A DNA stretch of 64,000 bases from contig NBAY01000083.1 in NCBI GenBank assembly GCA_002794775.1, positions 95,488 through 159,487 on the forward strand, read 5' to 3'. Numbering within the stretch: the first letter of the stretch is position 1; the number at the start of each line of letters is the position of its first letter. The DNA comes from Porodaedalea pini. Lineage: Eukaryota; Basidiomycota; Agaricomycetes; Hymenochaetales; Hymenochaetaceae. Below are positions 22,819-34,435 of this stretch, one piece after another. The position numbers and the translations under genes are program-made. The notes below the pieces were generated by a model that had not been told where the DNA came from, did no database searches, and worked only from the letters and a program-made list of their open reading frames with translations.

Positions 22819-24350
22819 TCAAGGTTGAACTTTTTCACGGACGGTAAACTCCTGCAACACATCTCCGAAACGGCGTCCTACATTCGTCAAAATGCATATG
22901 GTCAATATCTTGCCGTAAGAAACACGAAAGAAGTCATGTCGCACCTTCAGCTGGTCCTCCGACTCTCTCGACTCGAAGGGCACCTCGTTAGACATAGCGA
23001 GCGATAGCGTCTCGAGCCCACGGAACGTTGATGCGCGTTTACGAAACACCTCCGAGAGCTCACTGAGGCGCACATCCGCATTGATTGGTTCCGCATTTCC
23101 ATCGCTGGAAGCAAGAACGAGCTCGAACTGCGTGACCGTTTTGACCCTGTCCGATGTCGATCCAACGAGAGCAAACGTGCAGGAGAAATTGGATAGGCGC
23201 CTTCTCCAAATCTTGGCGTCCGTCACATAGGGATCCTGAATATCTGGTATGTGCATACCAAGTAACTGCATTTCCGGGTCTTGATTGTAGCCTGCTTGTA
23301 TCCAGTCATAATCTATCAATTCCAGATCGTTGTCACTTTCCCCGGTACTGATACGGAGTATATCAAAAATGTAGAATACTGGCAGGAGGCCATCGGCGCC
23401 TCGACAATCGATTTCCAGAGATTCCAACTTCCTGCAGTTGCACACGAGCTTTCTGAAAGATTCTGGTCCGAAATCCAGTGAACCAATGGCAAGTTGTTTC
23501 AAGTTCACCAGATTGATATAGGTGGTGTTTCCGAGATTCAGAGCTGGAACTCCAAGGAAATCCACGTTCTCCTCGTTGTTTTTGTTTTTGCCTCTGATCG
23601 AAAGCATGACGATGGTCTCTTCGAAAAACTTCAGGATAGTATTGAGTGCCGTGCCTGCCTTAGGATCTCCGACCACAATGCTGAGATTGGATACCGCTGG
23701 CATGCACCATCGGGTCCGGTGCATACTAATGAATGCGAAATCGCCGAATGCAGGATCGGGATCACGTATGGACAGCGTTCGAAGTGCCTTCAGTGACGCA
23801 AGAGCGTAGATGTTTGGGCGCGACAGGGGAAAGTCAACAAGATCCAGGGTGGTGATGGAAGAGAAATGCGTGAAGATGGTGAGAATCGTGAAATCTCGCT
23901 TGTTAAGGTCGAAACTATCGTCTTCATCGCAGTCATCACTTGAATCAAAATGTCCAAGTGATAGGAATCTTATTGAGTCCCGTAGCAAAAACGGTCATAA
24001 ACATGGCAGCTCGTATTTACAGCAGAATTGACTCACCTTGTCTTCGTGGCGTCATGAATGGGCGCCGGGGGAGTACCGTTGATCAGGTTCTCCATGAAGT
24101 ACTCGCGATATTCCCCGTTGGTCAGATCCATACCCTGAAACACCAGGTGGCTGTAGAGAGTCTGCAAGTGACTGCACGTCGCCGAAAAGTTTCTGAGGTT
24201 CCGGAACGAAGTTAAAATGAAATTGATGTCGTCTGCCATAGTGCGACAGTCGTCAAATTGATAGTCCATTGAAACGGCTGTGAAGGGAATCAATAATTCG
24301 GCAATGCGGAGTTTGAGCTCGACAGGGAGTGCGAGAAGTCTGGAGCTCAT
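22819..24350 (-). CDS. F-box-like/LRR protein
   Basis: Two exons: 24350-24037 and 23968-22819, with a 68-bp GT-AG intron that joins in phase 2. They give 487 residues. The N-terminus has LPVELKLRIAELLIPF followed by a Cys/His-containing helix region (NLRNFSATCSHLQTLYSHLV), which fits a degenerate F-box. The second exon has spaced Leu-rich strands: FSSITTLDLVDFPL, LKALRTLSIRD, LVNLKQLAIGSLDF, CRKLESLEIDCRG and FRGLETLSLAM. These proteins are common in mushroom genomes and normally act as substrate receptors of ubiquitin ligases; the target is unknown. The start was set at the methionine just before SSRLLALPVEL; an open frame extends further upstream without family features. Confidence 0.75.
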
Positions 24351-24770
24351 GACGGGCGGTTGGATGAAAGCTGAGAGATGGTACAGGAAAGGAGGAGCGG
24401 TGCTATTGCGGATTAAATACCTGGACGGCGTGGGCCGAAAGTGGCTGGCCACAAGCCACATCTTCCTGCCACCGGGAGACTTTGCTTGCCGTCACCAATG
24501 AGTACATTTGTCTCGAGCCCCGACAGATCTTAATCGTATATATTATCAGATGCTAGCCACGATCTCTCGACAAAGACATGCGTGTTTTTGCTGTCTCCTA
24601 GACGTCCATTGTTTCTTGCACATTGAAAGGATAACACCTTAGTTCTGAGTCGTCGGAGTTCGGGATATAAGGAGAAGCCCCCCAACACAGATAGCCACCG
24701 GGTCCAGTGCTTTTACAACGGCTGTTTATTTGATTTAGCTGCAGAGATACAGTACAACCTTCCAGTCCGC
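24351..24770. other. Spacer between minus-strand genes
   Basis: About 420 bp of upstream DNA of the F-box-like gene and downstream DNA of the NIF3-like gene. No gene seen. Confidence 0.4.
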
Positions 24771-25238
24771 TCAGAAGTCTTCGATGCCGATATACTTTGC
24801 ATACAACTTCTTCATACGGGTGTTCCTAACAGAATATTCAAAAGGCTTCAGTCGATAGATATTCTGTTTAAAAGGCATGATACGAACCTTCTTCAACTCG
24901 CTCACCACTCCATGTAACTGCCCGTTCTTCCCTTCGTCTCTCACTAGGACTTCGACCCGGTGTTCATCGCCCTTCTCTAATTGACCGTTCTCGCCAATGG
25001 CTGGATTAACAGAGCCCGTAGCTTGAATTGTCCTGCAATGTGTGAACGTAATCAAGTGGCAGCGATTTCGCTGAAGAATCGAGCCGCAGGTACCTGTTCC
25101 TGCAGTTATGAATGCACAATTTTCGTTTTCGCTAATGCGACCGACCTGCATCGGATAAAACTTGAACAGGCGATCTAGAATCTCTGGTGTGTTTTTGACA
25201 GGACGGAAGAAAACAAGCTTGAAGCGAGACGCCGACAT
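24771..25238 (-). CDS. NIF3-like protein (NGG1-interacting factor 3 family, small fungal form)
   Basis: The frame from ATG 25238 encodes FKLVFFRP, then LDRLFKFYPMQVGRISENEN, CAFITAGTG, VNPAIGENGQLEKGDEHRVE and a C-terminal SELKKV...IYRLKPFEY. This is the pattern of the NIF3 C-terminal (PII-like) domain, which exists as a short stand-alone protein in many fungi. The reading frame is open across what looks like an intron: GTACCT donor, TTGCAG acceptor. Splicing that 61-bp intron gives GTGQF, a conserved family motif, but then the frame is lost. Using the next AG, 11 bp further on, gives a 72-bp intron that keeps the frame but drops GQFK. The length is 155 residues unspliced or 131 with the 72-bp intron. 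The biochemical role of the family is not well defined (metal-binding, possibly hydrolytic). Confidence 0.7.
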   Translation of the reverse strand: MSASRFKLVFFRPVKNTPEILDRLFKFYPMQVGRISENENCAFITAGTGTCGSILQRNRCHLITFTHCRTIQATGSVNPAIGENGQLEKGDEHRVEVLVRDEGKNGQLHGVVSELKKVRIMPFKQNIYRLKPFEYSVRNTRMKKLYAKYIGIEDF

Positions 25239-25670
25239 CGTGGTCAAAACGAAGTCAGTGAACAGCTTCAAGGCTTAAACTGAGATGAGTATACGTATAA
25301 TCCGAACGCACGCTAGCCTATTAGTACTCAAAATCGACCAGGGCTCATTTCACCAGACGTTCTCTACAGTCGGAGTACACGGATGTAACAGAGAGCAGGT
25401 AGGAGCATGGAGTATCAATATCACGGCAGTAAGCAAAAACACCTTGGCAAAATGGAGAGCGATCTGGCTTACAATCTTCGACTGAGCTTTTTTTTTTGTA
25501 TTAGTACAAGGTGGACATACTAAAATGAATACACAATACAGAAGGGATAGTCCTACAGTAACATCTTCGGCGGATATGAGATCATCATCAGTAAACGTCC
25601 AAAGCGTCGAGGGGTGGGTTGAACTTACATTACACGAGTGGTCGCAGAGTATGCCATAATACATTCAATA

Positions 25671-26308
25671 TCAGCCTTGGGATTTAGCACCTTCCTTGCG
25701 CCTGATAGGGTTGATCACTATGGGCTGATGCTTGTTCTCGACGGATTCCGTGAGACGCACGATGCGCAGGTCACCCGAGTCGGACGACAGGGGCTCAACT
25801 CTATCGACAATGATAAAATTTTGCAAACACTAGAAGCTAGAGGAGAAGGAGAGCGGGGAGGACTCACTTTGCCTCGAAATTGCTGATTCGTTGCATATGT
25901 GCTGGTGCCGCGCGGACTTTGAACTTGAGAGAGCGAGTGACTGTCCACGAACCCTTCACAGTTCCGGACTACCAGCGTGGAAAGGCGGCAGTCAGAAGTC
26001 AAATCTTGCTCGACTGAACAGAAATAACTCACCTGCTGACCTTCTTCGCCCTCAAGTGCCTTCGTCGCTCCCTCGTCTGCATGCAACTTATCGAACTTGA
26101 CATCCACCTTTGTCATCGCTGCCCGTTGCCCCTTGAGTTCCTCCTTGAACTTTTCACGCGAAGTGTCTTCGTTGTTGATGGAGACGCTGACATGTCCTTC
26201 GGGTGCGAAGGCACACTCGAACGCGGAGTGAAAAGTGTCGTCGTCGGGGGCTGTGTAAAGAGCGGCGAGACGTTCCTGCGTCCATATCTTCAGATCGGAT
26301 TTCGCCAT
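25671..26308 (-). CDS. Small NTF2-like-fold protein
   Basis: Three exons: 26308-26033, 25968-25868 and 25800-25671. Phases agree, giving 168 residues. The sequence begins MAKSDLKIWTQERLAALYTA and contains FECAFAPEGHVSVSINNEDT, then (after the first intron) GTVKGSWTVTRSLKFKVRAA, and ends with DSGDLRIVRLTESVENKHQP. The alternation of helices and curved strands, with a GxVxGxWTVTRS strand, fits a SnoaL/NTF2-like fold, as in several short basidiomycete proteins. No catalytic residues can be assigned. A simple read-through frame to 25718 exists but contains sequence without fold features, so the spliced model is preferred. Confidence 0.7.
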
Positions 26309-28094
26309 GGCTCTAGTGCTTGCGATGTGGTGGGAGCGTAGGATGGTGATGGTTGGGACGAAAGACGGAAGACGAGGTATCATTCATGCGCCTTTGCGGG
26401 ACTCGCCATATTACAGAAGTAGATGCTATTAGCCATGACCTCAGAGCTCCGTCCAGTCTGCCCGAAAGTAGCACGTGATTTCTGTATCCGGCCTGTAACG
26501 TTTCCATTTAAGCTCCCCGCCACTACCGTCAGGATGGCTATTGCCTACGAAATGTGTAAAGTATATGGATGATGCTTTGGGCAAGATGACTCTCAGCCTG
26601 CGTAATGGTGCCGAGTCTATGTACACTGCGCGCTCAGCTTCTCGCTCGTCACACAGTCTTCCATCTTTTTGTCGCATACGGCCTTCGACGTGTCCTCCAA
26701 GATGCTCATAAATTCAAAGTCTGAGTCCACTACAATACAAGGGCTCCCAAGGACTATCATGGCATTTTCACAGAGTCTGCGTTTGGGCACTCAAATTGCA
26801 CCGTCTACTGGCCGGCGCAATGCATGACATGAAATCAGCAGCTGTAGGAACTGAGGGGGAACTGATGATGAAAGATGAGCATGATTATTAGCGTGTCTCT
26901 CATCCTCTTTCACATCGTATACACTAATGGATTATGCAGTGTCCTGCGAGTGGGGATTTTAAATGGTTTAGATCAGTCCTGGTTTCATATAGTGATTTGT
27001 CTGGGAAGCTCGCTGCATCATCAGTGAAACTCATCAATCTTATCACTCTTTGAGCAGTATTCAATGTCTCGTCCGCCGCTGCATCTTGCGTGTCAAGTAC
27101 ATCGTTATTCTCCCTCTAAACACGTATGACTTTTAAATGAAGAAGGGATCCGTCGCTGTTTGAAGGTAGCATATCCCTCGCCTGCTATCTGAGTTTCATC
27201 TATCTATCGTTGGCTCTTCTGTGTCATCTGATTTACCCTGACTCCTCTAAAGATATACGAGCTTCATACAAGGATGATCTTAATTGATGGAAAAGTTCTC
27301 GTGGCGGCCAGATGGGCATCAATGACTCCACAGCATCACTTTCATACGAAGAGCTGGTCATTCCTGTGGAACTCCTACCGAGATCAAGCATTATATGTGG
27401 CGGCTGTACTCTTTCGCTCAGATATTAGGCTTTCGGCTAGGAGATGAAGCCGCCCTCTCCAATTGTTGGCTTCAAATGATGTTCTCTTCAGAAGTGGCCT
27501 CGAAGCTCCATCCATGTCTTCTCAGCCCTATCGGTATTATCACAGGAAAACATTACACTTCATCAAGTTGTTCAATGAAAATTTCGTATTCTTGGTTGCT
27601 GCAACTGATATCCTGCGAAATATGGGCAAGTTGGGAGTGGTCTTGTATTGTACATTACATGATGCCAGGGGTGCAAATTATGCTTCAGTCACATCTTATT
27701 CCTTCAATCCTTCCCTGGCCATATCCTGGGACCGCGAGGAGTCACTGAAGCGAAGAAGATGTGGATGAAGAAGAGTGGAGCTTTGTGCCAAGTTCGTCTT
27801 GAAATGATGAATGTGCACATCTTGATGTGAAGAAGATGAAGCAGAACACAATGTTCTCGTGTGTCTTCGCAAGCTATACACAGATATCATGATTTCCCAG
27901 AAACATCTTCTCTGTGGGCCTTCTGTTTATGATCTTCTGCCATTCTGCCACTTGAACGTTCGCCCAGCTCCTCTCCACCTAGCCTTCAATATCTCAGGCA
28001 AGTACTTATTGGAGTACATCCTGATTCTGAAGCATGAGACATGCCTGTCTCCTCTGCAATCCCGTTCAAGTTGTATAGCAACCCAAATTGTAGC
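26309..28094. other. 1.8-kb stretch without an accepted gene
   Basis: Short frames at 27395-27768 and 26441-26677 lack family features and splice support. No repeat structure noticed. Confidence 0.4.
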
Positions 28095-28640
28095 ATGGAA
28101 CTCTCCATCGAATCCACTGTCGAGCCTGTTGACCCTAGTGTTGTGCCGGTCTGGATCTCAGAAATAAGCACCGAGCTATACTTTCAGCTAGCAATCGCCA
28201 CCGTTTTGGTCTATGAAACCAGCACGTACTAGCATTTAAATCTTTACTGTAATAGGAGCTGCCCGAAGTATCAGTTATTACGATGGATAAAGAGGTTTCA
28301 GTGTCGTCCTGTCTTTTGGACTGGGATAAAATAATTAACGTTTTGCATCTCAGGTCCGATATTTCTGGTTATGTCTTTCCAGTCAGCCTCGTTCAGCCAC
28401 TTAGGGTATAGATGTAGAGATCTCCACGGAGTATTGTTGCCGTTGTTTATTTTCTGGTGAGTCGCACTTACTGTATACAAGCAGGTGCTCAACAGAGCCA
28501 TATGTAACCCTTTTCAGAACCGATACATTGGAGTATTCGGCTCCATTGCAAATTTATTCAGTGAGTAAAAGCACACCCTCTGGGTTCTCTGCATCCTAGG
28601 CAGCCAGATGCTGGTCAACTTGAAGAGGCAGGGGAACGAG
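28095..28640 (+). pseudogene. Internally deleted DUF6533 relic
   Basis: The N-terminal exon (VEPVDPSVVPVWISEISTEL then YFQLAIATVLVYET) is followed by pieces ITMDKEVRYFW, then NRYIGVFGSIANLF after an acceptor. From about 28580 the sequence jumps directly to the C-terminal signature ILGSQMLVNLKRQGNEG, which then hits TGA. About two thirds of the gene is therefore missing. The donor after the first exon reads GC instead of GT. Same family as 10149, 11851/19474, 34436 and 39877. Confidence 0.6.
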
Positions 28641-29437
28641 GGCTGAATGAAGGAACAAGCTATAGGATGAGCTCGATGAGTGAGATGGAGTTCTCTTAGT
28701 CCAGGAGGAAGCAGAAGGTTTGCTTCCTTGACTTATCGGAATGTCAACTATCTGATAGTAAGTCACGCAGGCTGCTACGTAACAGAATCCTGTCTCGATA
28801 TTGGGTTCGATATCATTTATTGTCAGAGTCTTCAATATGCTTTCCCTCCTTCAACCTGTTTCGACGCTCTCATCCGGTATCCACATTCTGGTTGTAGCGT
28901 AATCTGTGCGTGCAGCGACTACAGCTTACTTAGGCATATGTCATAAAAGTTTCTCTGGCGCTGTATTTTCAACATATTGGAGTTCAAGACGTGTGGAACG
29001 ATTCGCAGCTCGCAACTTGGCACGCAACTGAGATACATCAAATACAAACTGATTAATATTGGTCAGAAGGAGATGTCAGCTACGGCGGAAAAGCGTTCAA
29101 TGGTGAATTTAGAAAAGGGGACTGACTACAACGGGTTGAATTGGTGTCCGAAATTCCAAATGCTCGTTAGAATGCTATAGTACAACAGGGATTGATAAGC
29201 GGCCGTAACTACGGCCTCGGTTTTGGGTCAGGCAATGTACATGAGTAGTGAGAAGCAATGAAGTGTCGTAAGCTCAGACGAGGTAGAAACTGATTGTTCA
29301 GTCCTCCAGGAAGATGCGGAGAAAATGTAAGAAAATGTTCGTGGATGCTGATAATGGAAAGTTAATGAGCACGTGATTGCAGCAAATGAACGACATATTT
29401 AGTACATACTTTGGAAGCAACCTGACGCCTGATAGTG
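28641..29437. other. Spacer, no gene seen
   Basis: Downstream of the DUF6533 relic; only short unsupported open frames on both strands. Confidence 0.4.
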
Positions 29438-30165
29438 CTAGAAACCACCCAAACGACCCTGGCCGTAGTTCTCGCGATACACGTCTGCGCTGCGGGAGGG
29501 CGTGCGCTTGCTACCATCTACGTGTTGTTGTTGTGTTATCGGAGAAGCAGACGCATGAGAGATGCGTGATTTGCCGGAGGACAATTCAAAGTTTTGACGA
29601 TGAAGGAAGTCGGCTTTTCCAGGGACGACGCCTTGACGCGAAGAAATGTAGGGTACGGATGCGCCCTCATTGGGGTTCTGTCGTGAACGGGAGCGAGAAG
29701 ATGGATCTGTAAGAACCAGTTAGATGGATCATGGATCAACGTGGAAGTATGTATAAACATACCATTGCCACCTGACCCGGAGGTGTATTGCGTGCTAGTA
29801 TCGAAACCGAGGACACGCATACGTGGATGCGCATGGTCGCATTTCTTCCATGCGCGGCCGGGAGTCGACTCGTTGAAGCAGTCTGAGTCTTCGCCTTGAT
29901 CGTCCACAGGGTGGTAAGTATCTGCGGTAACGCCACATGTTTGACCACGATAGCCGTGCTCAGGCAACGCGCGCGCGCTGAGAGAGACATCAATGGGCAA
30001 ACAGTGGTATGCGGAGACGGTGCTGGCAGCTTGTCTCGGCGTCCTTGAATCTAGACGAGACGAATAGTGCACTTGGACATTTCTGCTCTGAGACGACGGC
30101 GACGCGCTGTTGTCAGACGACAGGACAGGACGCGGTTTTGTTACGAAGCTCGAAGAGTAAGGCAT
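29438..30165 (-). CDS. Ser/Arg-rich protein of unknown function
   Basis: Two exons: 30165-29763 and 29706-29438, with a 56-bp intron (donor GTATGT, acceptor TTACAG, joining phase 1). They give 223 residues. No domain recognised. Composition is rich in Ser, Arg, Pro and Gln, for example SSDNSASPSSQSRNVQVHYS, DPSSRSRSRQNPNEG and SKRTPSRSADVYRENYGQG at the C-terminus. The second exon gives a longer and more natural frame (ending TAG at 29438) than reading through the intron. Likely an intrinsically disordered, possibly nuclear protein; that is inference only. Confidence 0.55.
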
Positions 30166-32373
30166 GGCGACGACAAGCTTCGGGGTATGTGGGGTAATTT
30201 TCAGTGAGTGAGAGGTCAGCCATGGCCCATGCTTATAAGCCAGAAGAAATCGGGGTTAGTGCAAGCAAATATCGTGGATGTAGGGAAGGAAGATTTGGCG
30301 CGTGTCCATGTCAGTCATGTGATGATCGGCGAATAACTGCCATAATCGGGAATAAGAACCACGGCTCTCCTCACAAAAATACTCAAGAAAAATCGCCGTT
30401 GGACGATAAGTAAAGACTAGTCATCTGATGACTCACCCCAGTTCTCCTCAGCTGCCCACAATCTACACGGGAACATGCCACTCTTCCCAAGTTCCCCCGC
30501 TCCTTCTTCATCTTACTCTAAATTGTCCGCTAACTGCTTGCATCGTGTCGTCTGACCACCTTGTATCCGACGGTCTGGCCTTTACCGTGGGACGCTCAAG
30601 AGAAACTGTTTAAATAAGTAAGTATTCGTGATGCCTAGTGCTGAGGTGGCCGCCGATCAACGGGGCAATGCTTTCTGGCTTCGGGATTTGCCTCTCAGGA
30701 CAGGGACTCGTGTCTCCTTTCCGAAGCAACGTGGGTTCGCATCTCTGAAACGTCCTCAAAATCGCCGTCTTATCTTTTATCGTTCATGCTCTTTCGTTTC
30801 GGGAGTTTAGATGCAGACCGTCGTTTCACATACTGCCTCTTGACGTTGTCAGGCGCTCCCTGGACGCGGTCCCCAATTCTAAATGGGCGGACTTATCTTT
30901 ACTCAAAGTGCCTTAACCGTAGTCCGAAAGTCCGAAAGAACTCCAAACCAATATCTGTGAATCAGCGGGGACCTGCTCGGTGGCCTCGCACCCTCGATCG
31001 ACCGTCGCTTCTCTTACTCTTGCTCAGTCAAACCTCAGTCCTCAGTTTGGAAGTCGCGAAACGCGCCCATGCATGACCTGATGTGTAGACATCTGTGCCA
31101 TACACTTGTCTTTCCCATGACCTCCGCTTACTTCAATCTTTCCAGATTCATCTTTCTCGCTCTAGTTGTTCGACAGCTCGTTTTCCTTGTTAACGTCGAC
31201 AGGCGGAATCTCTCGCTCTGGGCAGTTATGGACTGGACTATCTTTTAGGGACCATGGTCTGGCCTAGGCTGCTTTTAATTATTTCAAAATCAGACAGTCA
31301 CAAGCGTACAATTGCTGGCAATGCCAGCGGTCAAAAGCCACGGGTCTTAGCTATCAGACGACAAGGAGCTGTATTTCAAATGCTCGGCGATCCCGGAAAA
31401 GTAAGTATATGTAGAGAATCTAACGTCGTTCCTCTGATCTACTATATTGCATTGTTTTCATAGTGTGCGCCTTTGAGGTTCTACCTCTAGGACAGTCAGT
31501 GCTCGTGTCAAATGCCGATGTCAAGAACATTTGGCGACGTGGAGTCCGTCGTATGTCGATAGCAACTCAGCGGCGGCAGTAGCTATCCATGGCACGACCT
31601 GATCATATGTCTTTACCGTGTGCTCCTGGAAAGACAATCTCGTACATGTGCACCAACGCTTACTTCTAGAAGAGATCCTCAGCTAGGCATTCAACTCCTC
31701 GAGTGTCTGTTTCTCGTGGTTAGCGAGTGTATGAATGTTCAGATCTGTTGATCTGCTTCATTCTCGGATCTGCGACTCGGTATTTTAGAAGTGGATGAGT
31801 ACCCGAGACTGCCGACCTCCGCTGCTGTTCCTCGTCCGCTCCTTTCGCAGTCAAAGGGTGCATTTTTAGTATCCTGTGTACGTATATTTATTCGCTCGTC
31901 GATCCATCTTCAAGATCTTGATAAGGTAAGTTTGGAGCCATTGCCGCTTAGTCATCATCGGCAGACGCGATTTTGCTGGAGGGCTGTTCGCTGTCGTCCA
32001 TGTCGCCGTGCACGCCAACATCAACACGTCTTGCTCTTCATCAAACTCATCAGAAATTTTCTTGCAGGCCGCCATTGCGGTCACTTCTGATATGGACTTG
32101 GATTGGCCCTCTTCCTCCGGTCCCTGAGTAAGCGGTCCTGAGGTGCGAACACCGGCTTTTGTTCATGTTGTAAACGCGTTGATTCAAATTCTATTGAAAT
32201 TCTTTTTAGTTAAAAGCGCCTATCATGTTGCCCCCCCCCCCCTGCTGGCATCAACATCTGTTAGGCATCCACCTCGGGACTGTCACGAAGCATTATTAAG
32301 AGAGCACGGAACTGCTTGCGGTGAGCAGACTTCCATCCGTTCTCTTGACCTCCGCTGACCAGATAAGGCCAGA
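30166..32373. other. 2.2-kb stretch without an accepted gene
   Basis: Contains a C12 run at about 32230-32241. Many short open frames, none with domain motifs or a consistent splice chain. The last few hundred bases are presumably the promoter of the hydrolase at 32374. Confidence 0.4.
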
Positions 32374-33863
32374 ATGATTACTCGGGAAAAGTATATCTTG
32401 TCGAACGCGGAGGGCAAATGCTACCAGTTTGCTGTGAACAGGTACGGTTTAGTCAATGGCGATTCCCTGCGAGCACTTTACAGTGGCTCGGCGGGCGGAC
32501 CAATAACTCTCGTTCTGGCGCACGCCCTCGGTCTCCGTACGTTAGATCTTGAGGCATTTTCCCTTTTCATCCTGACATCGAAGCTCAGATAAAGAAGTTT
32601 GGGAGCCGTTTCTCGAGGACTTGAAGATCCTGCAAGCAAACGAGGCACAGCTTCGCGACGACGGCCTCGTGACGGAAGCTTGGTCCGTCGATTGTCCAAG
32701 CCACGGCGATGGAGGGGTCCTCAATGAGAAAAAGCTCATCCACGATGATACCTTTCACAGTCAGTTAGCCTTCTTATCTTCTGTCTTCCTTCCCTGTGCA
32801 CGCTGTATTAATAGAATTTTGACCTCTCAGGTAGCCGGGAATATGCTCGGTCTATAATGACTCTCCTCGAATCGCCGGTATTTGCGTCTCCACGTTCTCG
32901 GCGTCTTATTCTTGTGGGCCACTCCGGAGGCGCATGCGCCGCGTGTGTATTGCTTTCTTCTTGGGATCCGCCCCTATGTTCTGACGAAAATATTTTTCAT
33001 GGCATACAGCGCACTTGTAATGCGCGAATGCGTGCGCCGCTGGGGCCCGGGAGGCACGCCGTTTCACTCGTTCGTCATCATCGAAAGCCCTGTAGTCGCG
33101 ACGCCACTCAGCCCATTGAAGGAGCGCAGCGACCACTGGATGGTCATTGGCGGCATGCTATCACAGTTCTCGAAGACGAGGCGTGACAAGTGGGGCTCGA
33201 TGAAGGAGGCGTGTGAGTGGCTTCGCAGACGTCCACCGTATAGCGACTGGGATCCGCGCGCCCTGCGCCGTTACGTCGTGCGTCCGTCCTGCCTTTCTGC
33301 TGTCTATACTAGGTCTAATTGCTAGTAGGAATTTGGCCTACGCCCACTCCCGACAGCTTTCTACCCGGACGAGACATCCGGCCTCACGCTAAAATGCTAT
33401 AAGGCATTTGAAACTAGACCTTTCGGCAGCCGCGAAGAGACAACCACGGCAGGTGCGGTGCTGGAAGAACTGCACCCGATCTTGCCTGTCCATATCATCT
33501 TCGGACAGCTTAGCCCATTCAGGTATGTGCTGTCTCCATCAGTCTTCCTATATTTGACTTTGCGCTAATGTGTTTGACCACTCGTTAGACCGCCGGATGA
33601 GGACATCCCTCTCCTGACATCTCGGACAGGGAAAAACAGCTTTTACGCCTCCGTGACGGACATCCCGGATGCCAGCCATCTAGTTTGTTTTCTTTTTCTT
33701 GGCTTAGTCCCTATGTTCTTCGAATCACTAATACCCTCATCGTACCCGGAAACAGCTTGTTCAAGAGGTACCGGCGATCGCTGCCAGAGCTGTACTTGAT
33801 ACGATGAAGTTCCGGCGACATGAAGAGAAGCCAAATGCCGTTCAATTCTCCAGTGTCCTCTAG
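32374..33863 (+). CDS. Alpha/beta hydrolase-fold protein
   Basis: Seven exons: 32374-32536, 32589-32759, 32831-32942, 33010-33277, 33329-33522, 33589-33682 and 33756-33863. All phases agree, giving 369 residues. TLVLAHALGLHKEVWEPFLE is the first core strand and oxyanion loop. AWSVDCPSHGDG is the second. RLILVGHSGGACAA holds the nucleophile elbow, G-H-S-G-G, with Ser at about 143. IPDASHL near the C-terminus supplies the likely catalytic His at about 333. The acid residue cannot be fixed by eye; the LPVHIIFGQL strand before it is the usual place. The cap region (KWGSMKEACEWLRRRPPYSD) resembles basidiomycete AB-hydrolase-1 proteins. Probably a serine hydrolase (esterase- or lipase-like); substrate unknown. 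No signal peptide, so likely intracellular. Confidence 0.85.
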
Positions 33864-34435
33864 GGCCTTGAAGATGATCGTACGGATATTCTCTGATTCT
33901 CCTTGAGAGTGTACGGGTTTTCTTTGGATTCGCTTTTTTGCACCTTCAACTTATGATAAATGTAATGTTGCTAGGATATCAATTCTTACGGTGGGCGATG
34001 TCAGTATTTACTATAAACTGTAATCTTATGTAATATCAGACTTTTTTTCTCATCGCCATGTCGAGACTTGTTCTCATCTTACTTGACCAATCTCCACCGT
34101 GACACGTTCATCACGTCGACCACGCATGGTCGGCGACAATGCGGCTTTGATGTCAAATTGATTCAGTTTGACCCGCCTGGCGATCTCAGTTCGCGACATC
34201 TCCTTCTGTTTTGCTTGATGTGACAGAACGCCCCTCGGACCTATTCCGAATCAAATACTCTGAAACTCCGAGAGGTACGCTGAAGTGTGGGTCGAACGTC
34301 AGCGCCCTGGGGACCATTGATGCATATTGATGTGTTCCCTTACAAGTATGTGATCTCTGAGCATTGACGACGCCCCCCTTTCCTCGCATTTTCTTGACTC
34401 TCTCCCTGCTCGCCTCGCCGTCCATAGCACGCGCA
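33864..34435. other. Spacer, promoter side of the DUF6533 gene
   Basis: No gene seen; moderately AT-rich with a poly-T stretch at 34043-34050. Confidence 0.4.

Noticed and set aside
27395..27768. Overlapping open frames of 100-117 residues
   Set aside because: Two different frames are open over the same DNA with no family features or splice chain.
32230..32241. C12 homopolymer (and G12 at about 22259)
   Set aside because: Simple sequence, likely polymorphic or assembly-sensitive; no function inferred.
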